Under the pieces are notes generated by a model. That model was not told where the DNA came from, did not search any database, and saw only the letters and a list, made by a program, of their open reading frames with translations. The position numbers were made by a program, and so were the translations under genes. Below are positions 49,401 to 61,400 of a stretch of DNA of 64,000 nucleotides, piece by piece. The stretch spans positions 138,701,579-138,765,578 of the forward strand of contig CM068829.1 in NCBI GenBank assembly GCA_028554795.2, in the 5' to 3' direction. The stretch is from Sinohyriopsis cumingii. Lineage: Eukaryota > Mollusca > Bivalvia > Unionida > Unionidae. The stretch's first letter is position 1, and each line of letters opens with the position of its first letter.

Positions 49401-52400
49401 CTTTATCAGCTGGAGACCATGCTAAACATTTGTTCTGACAAATGTTTCCGGACTCGAAAATCGCTTCCAAATTTTCCTGTGGAAGAACCAAAAGTGCTGC
49501 AGCTCCTGTGCATTCCTCACAGCAACAGTGACGACGAAGGGAATTTTTTCTGGTGAGGAAAATTAAGACAGTCCTTAGGGCCTCCTTAGCTGCAGAAAAT
49601 TTGTCAGCATGTTTAGACACCAAGATCAGCCAGCAGGCAAGAAATCTGAACTGTTTAGAAAACAAATTTACGGTAAATCAAGCAGTTGAGGAAGTTCAAG
49701 TCTGCCACAGTATCATGTCTTGATAAATAAATACTTCTGCATATATTTTGTGTTTTAGTTTTATATTGCGAACTTGATATAGTGTAGTATTGGCGGTCAG
49801 AGTGGATGGAGTTATTGTCATGGTATTTTTCACTAATTCATGTCCAAATTCACGACTTTTTATCCCAATTTTCACTAATTGTGAGCATGGAAGGTTGGGA
49901 GCTATGCATTGTTCCGACAAATGTTCCCGGACTCGAAGATCGCTTCCAAATTTTCCTATGAAAGAACCAAAAGTGCTGCAGCTTCTGTGCATTCCTCACA
50001 GCAACGGTGACATCCAAAGAGTATTTATCTAATGAGGAAAAATAAGACAGACTTTAGGGCCTCCTTAGCTGCAGAAAATTTGTCAGCAATTTTAGTCCCC
50101 AAGATCGACCAGCAGGCAAGAGGTCTGAACTGTTTAGAAAACAAATTTACGATCAAGCAGTTGAGGAAGTTAAGTCTGCCACAGTATCATGTCTTGATAA
50201 ATAATCACAAGAACAAGTGAAGTTTATGAATAGCATAATAAATAGAAATGCAGATATATTTCTGCATATATGTAGTGTTTTAGTTTTATATTGTGATCTT
50301 GATATAGTGTAGTATTGATGGTCAGAGTGGATGGAGTTGTTGTCATGGTATTTTTCACTAATTCACGTCCAAATTCACTAATTTGTATCCCTATTTTCAC
50401 TTATTGCGAGCCTGGAAGGTTGGCAGATATGTATACTTATGCTGCTTAAAATGTAACACATGTGCAGAAACTGTTTTCACATGCAGATTAATTCTGCTGC
50501 ATAGATACAAGAAACAGTGTGCCAAAGATATGCAGCATTGCCTGGGGGTGTGTGATCTTGTTGATGACAGATATTATTTAGATCATTTCCAATACCATAT
50601 CCACTCCCACACCCTCATCACTCCTTGCAAGCTGTGTTATCAACACAGAGAAAAAAACCTTGCATAATCATTTTGTATGTTTATTTTATATTTTCAAAAG
50701 TTGGATTTCAGTGCACCAAATGCTATTTAAGACTTTCACTTTTTTACTGTATCTGTATGTTTCAGAATATGAAAATATTTCATCGGAGGAGCTGGTACCT
50801 GGTGATGTGATTGAGATCCCCCATAAAGGCTGCATTATGCAGTGTGATGCTGTTCTTGTCACTGGCAACTGCATTGTCAATGAGAGCATGCTAACAGGTC
50901 TGTATTCCTTATAATGGCAGTGTTATTTAATCTTATGTTTTTCTTATCACAGGCAAAAGCATTGTCAATAACAGCATACTGACAGGTATGTATTTGCCAT
51001 ATTGGTTATGCTGTGTATTGTGAAACCATTCTTATTGACTGTCAACAGTATAGTCTATGAGGGTAATTGCTAACAGGTATGTATCTTCCTCCTATAATGG
51101 CTGTGCTATGTAATCTGTTCTTATCACTGGCAACAGCATTGCCAATGACAGCCTGCTAACAGTGTGTTATTTAGTGTAATGCTGCTCTCGTTGCTCCAGG
51201 AACTGCTTTGTCAATGATGAAAGCTTACTTACAGGTATATATTCCCTATAATAGATGCGTTATATAATCTGACACTTTTCTTGTCACTCTCACTGCATCG
51301 TCTATCTGAGCATTCTGAGATTTTATTAAACTGCCCTGTTACTGTCCTATATTTCAGGTAAGAAATTCCTACTTATGTTTTTTTGCATCAGACATGAGTA
51401 TGAATACAATGGTGGCCTCTGTTAAGCTGTAAAATCTTGAAGCACACTTTAATTGTCCTTTCAGCAAACATTTAGAAGTAATCAATATCTATTAAGCAAC
51501 CAACTGTTTTCTGTGGCCACATTTCTAGTCTAATGTTATATTTAGATTCGTTAAACTACCTAGTTTCATTAAACTTGGTGAGAGGATGCACCCTCATCAC
51601 AAAAGTAGGTCACTGTGACATGTATTTCACACTTCATAGACTTTAGTTGAATGTTTGTTTTGTGTATAATAGAATAATCAAACTAGATCATTATATGTAT
51701 TTCTGTTACTATCATATACTTTCAACAAAAGGCTATAGTGACATACATTTCACATTTTACTGGCTTAGGTGAGTTTTTTTTATAGGTCATGACCAGTTAT
51801 ATTTTCAGCACCCATATGCATAATGTTATACATAGATTCATAAAACTTAGTGAGGGAATACATCTTGATGAGTACTATACCCATGTCACAAAGTAGGTTA
51901 GTGTCACCCAGATTTCATGCTTCACTCACTTAATTCAGTCTTGAGCACTGTTCCAGTATCCTCAGACTAGATGATTGTATGCATCTATTATTGGTACCAC
52001 ACCCTTACAACAAAGGAACATTGTTGCGATCTACGTTTTGCATATTACTGGCTTGTGCAAAGTTTTTACATCAGATGGTGACTGCATGACCTTGGTGATT
52101 AATTTATAATTGTAAAATTTAATAAATATCATAAAGAAAAATAATCTTTTGTAACTAATTACTTTTTATGTTTAAACTCTATGTGCGTGTGTGTGTTTGT
52201 GTGATTATGATTTTTAATGTAGCTTTAACAATTTTTCAGTCATATCACTGATGTCTGCAGTGTGGCAGTTTATAGTGATGTCTAGCACTTGGGCATCATA
52301 CAATAGGCATGTAGCATGATGTCCCACCCAGTCACATTATTCTGACACCAGGCTGACTAGTCCTAACACTAACCTCTTAATGCCGAGGCAGTTGCTAGTA

Positions 52401-55400
52401 CCATTTATATAGGTCTTTGGTATGACTTGGCGTGGGTTTGAACCCATGACTTCCCGCATCCAAGGTGAATGCTCTAACCACTAGGCCACCAGAGTGGTCT
52501 AAACTCCATGTAATTTTACTAACAGCAGAACATTTGTTCTCTCAGGTTCATGTAGTAGTTAGGTTAGTTGATATTGTAAAGTTTTGGAGACAAAACTTTA
52601 GCATTAGTGTTACAAGTCTATGCTCTTAAAATAAGTAACAGAAAAGAGTGAAGACAACAATCTTTGTAAAATTTAACAAATAATTTATTTTCCTAGAATG
52701 CAAAGTGAAAAATCCCAAAATAATCCAAGAATTAAGGACACAAGTCCTAGTAATAAAAAAGTCCTGAATAAAACTCAATTCAACAGTAGTCCCAAAGAGA
52801 TTTAAAATTGAAGGCAATGACATGTCTGTTATGGCCTGTGACATTCTGATGTGTCAACTGTCCCTTGTCGAATCACAGAAACATTATTCCAGGTTTGAAT
52901 TCAGTATAAATTCCAGTAAATGTCTTTATCCAAGAATTTTATCTGAGCATTTTTCTATTTCTAGAGAAAATAATCACTTCAGTTCAATAATTTGAAGAAA
53001 ATAAATTCAGTCCAAACTGGTCACAACATAATACAACTTGTTGTGTTAGATGTTAAAGCATGACTGATAAAATCCTCACAGTCACAAGATAATATAGTTC
53101 TCTGCTTGACCTCAGGTCATAATTAACATTTTCTAAAAACAACCTTCTTGAATGATCCGTTGAGCCATGCTTATTTACGACACAATAACCTACAACATTC
53201 ACTTAGGAATCTCCAAAACTCTGACCCTGATCAACATATTTACACCGCCTTGTTTACCTGAATAATAATCTTGATAATAAGCTCATGCACATAGAGAATA
53301 ATGAAGCTATTATTAGTTGTTTACATAAATGAAATTTTTAAAAAAATATATAAAAGCCAATCAGGTCAAGCAGAAATGAACTCACTTTTTGACAAGGTCA
53401 AGTCCAGCATGCAACTTTACATTACTATAACATTTGATGAAATAAAAAAAATTAAAATTAACAAACAAACAATTAAGTTAAATATACCTAACTCTTTTTA
53501 CCATAAGTCAAATATGCATGTGGTAAAAAATAAATCATAAGATGAAATCTTTTGAGTGACACAAAGTATACATGAAACAGTAGATTTCTATGCACGTGAA
53601 AGTGCATCTGCTATTAAATTATCTTTTCCTTTCATGTGCCAGATGTCAGTATTATATTCCTGTAACAACAAACTGCACTTTAATAATCACTGATTTTTGT
53701 TTTTCATCTTGCCAATGAAAGGAGGTTGTGATCACTAAACAAAATAATCAGAGAAGGAGCTGAATTAAAGTAAACTTTAAAGTGTTGTAATGCCATTATC
53801 AAAGCCAAACATTCCTTCTCGGTTGTGGAATAATTTTTTTGGTGCTTATTTAATTTCTTATAAAAATAGCACACTGGATGATTAGCACCATTTTTATCTT
53901 CTTGAACCAATACTGCTCCAACCCCAGCATTACTTGCATCAACAGACAGTTTAAATGATTGACTGAAATTTTGAGCTGTAATATCTGATGCACTCTTAAT
54001 TATGGCCTTTAATTTATCAAAAGCCACCTGACATTTTTTAGACCAACAAAACTTGGTTTTCTTGCTAAATACATTTTTCAGAGTTTCAGCAATTATGGAA
54101 AAATTGGAACAAAATTTCTGATAGTATCTAGCCCTACCCAAAAATTGCATTAGTTGCTTTTTACTGATAGGTACAGCGAATTCAGAGATAGCCTTGACCT
54201 TAGCATCAATAGGTTTAACTTGCCCATGTCCCATGATATGTCCTAGAAATGTTACACAAACACGGCAAAACTCACAATTGGATAAATTAATTAAGTGAGT
54301 CTGTCAAAGAATATCCAAATTGTCACTAAATGATCTTTCCAGGTGTCATTGTAGATGATGCCATCATCATTGTAAGTATAACAGTTATCTAGATCAGATG
54401 TAATTATGTTCATTAAACGTTGAAAAGTACTTGGCAAACCTTTCATCCCAAACGGCATCACTTTATATTGATAAAGTCCATCTGGAGTCACAAATGCCAA
54501 ATTTCCTTTGCCCATTCCATCAGTGGAATCTGCCAGAAGCCTTCAGAAGGTCAAATTTGGTGACACTGCATTTCCAATTTTATCAATGCAGTCATTGATT
54601 CTTGGTAATGGAAATTAATCTGTTTTAGTCACACTGTTCACCTTTCTATAATCAGTGCAAATGTGGAAAGCATTATCTGGTTTCAGAGCAAGTATACATG
54701 GTGAACTCAAGTTACTTTTACTCAGCTCTGTGAAATCATCCTCCAGCAAATACTGAATTTCTTTTTCTAGCATTGCTGTTTGAGAGGGTTCATCCTATAT
54801 GGGTGTCGTTTCATACATGTGGAATTTACAGTTTCAACGTCATGATAGATTTTATTTGTTCTTGTAGGAACATCTGGAAATAAGTGCTCATATCCAGACA
54901 TGAGTTTTCTCTGTTTTAAAGTGAAAATTTTTTCAGCTTTTTTATGGAAGACCAAAATCATGTCTGCATATTCAAGTAATAACTGTTTAAGTTCATTCCT
55001 TCTTCTTGTTGCAAATGTTAAAGTTTCTGGTCCAGATTATTCATAATTTCTGAATTCCAAAGATATGTTACTCTAAAATCAGTAGAGTTTGATTGCATTC
55101 CTTCGCTTAAATCCTCAATGAGTAGCACAGGTACAGCTAAATTAATTGCATGATTAACCATACCATATCTTTCAACATGCTGATAACTCTTTAATTTATT
55201 TACATCCCTGGAGCACAATTATTATAATTTAACTCATTTATTTTCTTAACTTTATAAGGGTCGTAATACCTAATCTGAATACAATTTTGATGAATGAGCA
55301 AGAGAGACAGAATTTTTTCACCAGACTCAAAAGTTCTCTCCATTGAAATTCTGTCAAACCATAATTTCACTTTTGACTTGCTGGATGCCAAATTCAAGCA

Positions 55401-58400
55401 TAATCAGCTGGAAAATCCCAGACATGAAATTTGACCCTTTACCAGACTGGACAGATTTGGGGAGGCCAAATTGAGTAGAAACTTTATCAACGCTTTTACT
55501 ATCATAATTGTAGTTTTAATATTCCTCAAAGGAATTGCCACTGGGAATCTTATTGATGCACACATTATGGTCAACAAGTTGGTTACCTGACTTGATTTTA
55601 AGTAAGGGACCGACACAGTCTGCCATCATTCTGATAAATGGTTCCTCAATTGCAGGAATAGGTTGCATATGAGCCTTAGGTATCTTCTGATTTGGTTTTC
55701 CTACCATGTGACAAGTATGACAAGATCTGCAGTGTTTACAAACATCACTTTTAATTTTTGTCCAATAGTAAGTGATTCAAGATCTTGTGATAAGTCTTAT
55801 TAATCCCTAAATGACAAGCAAAACAAGTTTCATGGGCCAGACTAAGAATTATTTGTCTGTAGGCTTTTGGAACTACAATTTGATAGTTTACTGACTACTC
55901 ATCACCAGCAGATACCTCAGGAGGTCTCCATTTTCACACAAGAATCCCATTTTTAATGAAATAACAAACAGGCACTTCTGTGGCTTCAGTTTCACTAATG
56001 GCCATTTGAAACAAACAGGAAATCTGAGGATCTTTTTCCTGAATGATGACAAGTGATTGTCATTTGTCACCCTGATTAGAATAAAGAGAAATGAGTGGGA
56101 GTGGTTGAAAGAGGATCACTGTGCGATACCTTTTGATTGATCCAAACAAGGAGTGGAAGTGACCTCATCAAAAGCCTGGCCAATACATGTGGCAGCTAAA
56201 GGAATACTTTCCTGATGAACAATATTCTTAAGAGCTTTTTCTGTCATAGCTCTAGTAACTATACAAGCTTGGTATAAATGAGGGAATTATTTTTTAATTG
56301 GATCTACTTTCTGATCCAAACAAGGCTTGTCAGTTACAACCTTATCTCCAGCTGGGTCACTGCCTAGTAATAAATGAATGCTCTCAATGGGTAAAGAAGC
56401 CACTGTTCTGACTGTCACAGCTTCTGAGACTAAGTCTGATGACACATTTACACAATGGAGAGGAACATTAACAAAGCCACTCTACTCCCTGAATAAGAAC
56501 ACTCTCATTAGAAGAAGACTTCTCAGAAAAAGGCAAAGTACCTGATACTAATAGGCTCTGAGAAGCTACATTTTCTCTTAAAATTTTAATATGGATAGGA
56601 CTGGCCGAATCACCCATGAGTGATATAGAACCCTTCGATATGAATGGTTCATAATTCTCCATAATAAAATCAGACTGGGGTTTATTAGTCCCAACAAATG
56701 TATTGCTTTCAATACATGACTGTGACCTTGACCTCTTAGATATAAGAGCATTTGAAATAGGTCTGTTTTGATTCTAATACTTTTTTCTTCAGTTTGTAGC
56801 AATCAGAAATAATGTGTCCATTCTTATTACAAAAGGTACACGTAAGAAGAGATAAGGACTTCTGATCAATCTTATCAGAAACTTGATTTCTAAAAGTTGT
56901 GTCTAAGTGAAATTTGGAAGGGCTTGTAATAGGTTTAAATATTATTTACCAGACATCTGCTGAGTGAAAGACTTACTTACAAAAGAAACTTTATAAGCTA
57001 AGGAATAATCATCAGCAGTACAAGCAGCATTTTCTAAAGTTTTGACCTTATGCTCATCAAGATAAGTCTTAATGACACTATGGATGCAATTCTTGAATTC
57101 TTCAAGTAATAAGAGTTGTCTTAGAGTTTCATAATCTTGATCAACTTTCATGGCTAAGCACCACCTATCAAATAACTGCTCTTTTTCTCTTTCAAATTCG
57201 ATATGAGTTTGTCCAGCTTCTTTTATTTAGTTCCTGAATATTTGTTGATAAGCCTCAGGGACTAATTTATAACCCTTTAAAATGCATTCCTTAACCAGAT
57301 CATAGTCAGCACTTTGCTCTACTGAAAGGGAAGCATAGCTGTCTCAGGCTTTGCCAAATAGTGCACTCTGTAGTAATAGAGTCAAATGCTTTCTTGGCCA
57401 TTTCAAATTTTCAGGAATATTTTCAAAATGAGGAAAATATATGTCTACTTCTTTTTCTCTGAAAGGGGGCACAAACTTAATATTCTTAGTAACATCAAAA
57501 CTTGAATTTGTATGTAAAGTGGGGATGTGCATTTCACTTGCCAACTCTAATTCTTTTAATCTAAATTGAAATTCTCTTTCTTCCTTTTCTTTTTGCATTT
57601 GATTTGTCTCTCTATCTCTTCTCAATCTCCAACCGCATTTTTTTCTTCTTCTTTCTGTAACTGCATTTGTTTCTCTCTCTCCTCTTTCTCCAATTGCATA
57701 TTTGCATTCATTTCTCTCTCTCTCCTTGTAATGGCTTGGTTTACAGGTTGCTAACAGCTTATTTGTTAAATAAACACTTCTTGTTATTTGCAAAATCAGC
57801 AAAAAAAATCAATACTTTGAACATGACGAATACATTCATTAGCTATGTTTTGTAATGGTTACTTGTTTATTAATTAACCTAAATTTTACATTTAGTGAAA
57901 ATCACAATGAGGAAATACTTACAAATACTTCATTATAGCTGGTTTTGACAAGCATAATTTGGATTGACAGGATATGGTAGAAGGTACATTGAAAGTTAAT
58001 TATATCGGGCAATAATAGATAATTATATCAAGCAATGATAATTGATTATATCAAGCAATGATAATTAATTATGTCAAGCAATGATAGTTAATGATAGTTA
58101 ATTATGTCAAGCAATGTTAGTTAATTATATCAAGCAATGATAATTCATTATATCAAGCAATGATAGTTAATTATGTCAAGCAATGATAGTTAATTATATC
58201 AAGCAATGATAGTTAATTATGTCAAGCAATAATAGTTAATTATATCAAGCAATGATAGTTAATTATATCAAGCAATGATAGTTAATTATATCAAGTAATG
58301 ACAGTTAATTATATCAAGCATGTAAGATTGTTAGTACAGCTTGAGCAACTCATTATAACACAGTAGTTGGACTCCACAGCTACTGATTATACTATGTACC

Positions 58401-61400
58401 AGACTGTGGTATAGCAAGAATGATCACAAACAAAACCCTAAAGAAACATATTGTAATAATTTCAGTTTATGCAAATGAAATATATTTTTCACTTCATGAT
58501 AATTTGCATTCCAATATCTCCATTTCTGGGTTACAGCTATAATAAAACTGCCTTCTTGTCACTAGGAGAAAGTGTGCCAGTAACAAAGACTCCATTGCCC
58601 AATCCAAAAATTACCCAAGATGATAGTACCATCCACTTCAGCACCAAGGATCATGCTCGTCATATTCTGTTTTGTGGTACACATGTCATACAGACTCGCA
58701 ATCATGGATGGCAGCGAGTCAGGGCAGTTGTCTTCAGAACAGGTAATAATTTTATCAGAAACACTTTCATGATATAATACCACATTTACAAGTGTGTGAT
58801 AGTCATCTGTTACTTTGATAACAGGTCAGATGTTGCATAACTGTGAATTCACTTTGAATTGGATGGTAGAGATTTTCATGGGTTCTTGACTGCTACAATC
58901 CACAAATTTAATAGCAGTAACACACCTGCTGCTATTGCATTGCTTTCCTTTTCCAGGGTGCCAAACCCCCACTGCAAGCTAAATATTCCCTCCTTCAGTT
59001 AGTAAATAAGATAAGGAAAGCAATCCAATAGTATTAAGTAAGTGTTAGTTTTAAATATCAAAATAAACAATACAATGTGTCACCATTTTCGCTTTATTAC
59101 TTCTTCAGACTCCATTAGTTAGTGCTACTCCCCCCAAAACTACAAGTAGGATCTCTTTTCCAGTCCGCCTTGGATGTGGGAGGTCGTGGGTTTGACCCCT
59201 GGCTGAGTCACACCAAAGGCTTACAAAAATGGTACTAACAGCTGCCTCGCTTGGCACTCAGAATTAAGAGGTTAGTGTTAGGACTGGTTGGCCTGGTGTC
59301 AGGAAAATGGGACTGAGTGGGACATCATGCTACATGTCTGCGACATAATGCCTCAATGCTGGACATCACTTTAAACTGCCACACTGCAGACATCATAGCG
59401 ATATGACTGAAAAATTGTTAAAGCTACATTAAAAATCCAAATCACACACACACACTCTTTTCCAGTCCAAGAATTTAAGTGTAAAAAAGCAGTTAATTTT
59501 GGCATATTATTGCATCAGGTAAAGGTGAATGCAATTCACAGTATCCATCATATTAAGTTCAGTACACTGTTCACAGCATTCCATCATTTTGCTAAAGCAA
59601 GTGTGGGCTTTAGTAGATTATATGGAAATGTATGGGAGCTCAGAGGGATCAGTCTACAAACAAAATTTAAGAAGGTATACAAAGCATTTGTGAACCTGAG
59701 CCAGCTAAACACTTGCAAAACCTGGACTGGTGTATACACACCTTGCCAAGAAAATGTGTCATTTTTGACGTGGGTTGTCCTGGGGAAACTGATGAAGATA
59801 AGATGTCATGACAGGGTAACCAGACACTGGGGTTCTCATATGGAGGCATTGCAAGCATCCACACTCTGATGATGAAATCACTGATGAGATAGAGGAGATG
59901 AAGGAGGAAAAATGATCTCAGAATGGCTAGAGGAAATGCTTCAAAGATTCCCTCAAGTCATCTGTAAAACACTTTAACATTGACAGTTGCACACAGGATC
60001 TCTCCACCTGGTGGAGTCTCATTCATACTGTAGCTACAAACTTTAACATAAGAGAATTGTAGAGGCAGTGCAAGCAGTGGAAATCTCAAAACCGTAGCAT
60101 GTTCTCTAGTGATCAGGCAAACCCAAGTGTGCGACAGACAGTCTAGAGCAAAAATTGGTTTGTTCTGCCATTCACATACTCATAGGAACCAAATCAGTTA
60201 GTAATGTCATAGACATCGTTGAACTTGAAGGACAAACAAATTACACCCGATAAGGGTGAATATTTTTCACAGTATTACATCAGATCAAGGCCATTACAGT
60301 TCACAGTATTACATTATATGAGGTTCACTGCTGTTACAGTGAGACATATGTGGTTCAGTGCTGTTCACATTATTACATTATACAAGGTTCAGTGCTGTTC
60401 AAAGTATTACATTAGGTCAAGGCAAGCATTGTTCACAGTATTACATATTATGAGGTTCAGTGCTGTACACAGTATTACATTATATAAGGTTCAGTGTCTT
60501 TCACAGTATTACATTAGATCAAGGACAGTACTATTTATTGTATTACATTATATGAGGTTCATTACTGTTCACTGTATTCCATTATATGAGATTCAGTGCT
60601 GTTCACAGTATTACATTATATGAGGTTCAGTGCTGTTCACATTATTATATTAAGAGGTTCAGTACTGTTCACAGTATTAAATTATATGAGGTCAGTGCTC
60701 TTCACAATATTATATTAGATCAAGGCCAGTTCTGTTTATAATATTACATTATATGAGGTTCCGTACTGTTCACTTACCACTTATCCCTGCACTGAGTAGG
60801 AGAGTGATGGGAGGTTGCTTTTTTTGAAGTAGAAGTAAATGCAATACCCAAAGGTGACCACTGTGCAATTATTGTGAAAGCAGTTCAGATGTATACCTCA
60901 GTGCTGTCTGCTGAGCTTGAACCAGAGAGAAACTGGTCTATGGACTAACACACTTCAAGCTTCAATAAGTCATAGACTCTGTGCTTATAACAATATGCCA
61001 CTGAGGCACCAATATATACATACTTTGAGGCAAAAGAAAGTATCATCGGTATAGCGTTTTTAATTTACAAATGCTCATTTACATATTTCTTGAGGATTAT
61101 TCCGTTTAAATGTTTCTAAGAGAGGGGATGCCACTGATTTTTGTAGGGATAATATATATAGCAGGAATTCAAACTGTGCAGGACAAAAAAAATGGAGATG
61201 CAAGCTCTAGAGAAAAAACCTAAAATTGCATTCCATGTTATTAGTTAGATTTAGTGGAATAACCTAACTATGCTTCTTAATTTTATTCCCAGTACATTAA
61301 CAGATATGAGGTTCTTTGTCTAGCAACCATCTAAGAGTTGACTTAATTTGTTGACCATCTTGGAGTTGACATAATTTGTTGAATGTCTTATTCAAGCACT

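Larger units (their letters stand above)
48564..50765 (+). other. ATP13A intron with a dead hAT-like gene
   Basis: Mostly a decayed hAT-like transposase with a duplicated 3' part (49077-50430). Nothing recognised in 48600-49070 or 50430-50760. Confidence 0.7.
52625..57850 (-). mobile_element. Gmr1-like Ty3/gypsy retrotransposon, decayed
   Basis: Following the minus strand, the order is gag (57802-56942), protease (56662-56440), integrase (56060-55200), then RT and RNase H (54961-53704). Ordinary Ty3/gypsy elements have integrase last; integrase before RT is the arrangement of the Gmr1 group first described in cod. The 3' LTR probably lies at 52625-53300 since part of it matches the relic at 10185. 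A matching 5' LTR was not found near 57850-58000. Every domain has stops or frame changes. Confidence 0.82.
50898..58565 (+). other. ATP13A intron with exon-tail repeats, SINE and Gmr1-like element
   Basis: Holds exon-tail copies (50940-51330), degenerate units (51540-52080), a SINE (52183-52500), the Gmr1-like retroelement (52625-57850) and a 23-bp array (58000-58320). Nothing else is recognised. Confidence 0.8.

Noticed and set aside
59510-59869. 119-codon ORF after the SINE
   Set aside because: No recognisable domain, no promoter or poly(A) signal, and it lies inside an intron; possibly a transposon scrap but not supported.
60219-60623. 134-codon plus-strand ORF
   Set aside because: It is the translation of the ~34-bp array; the peptide repeats with the DNA unit.
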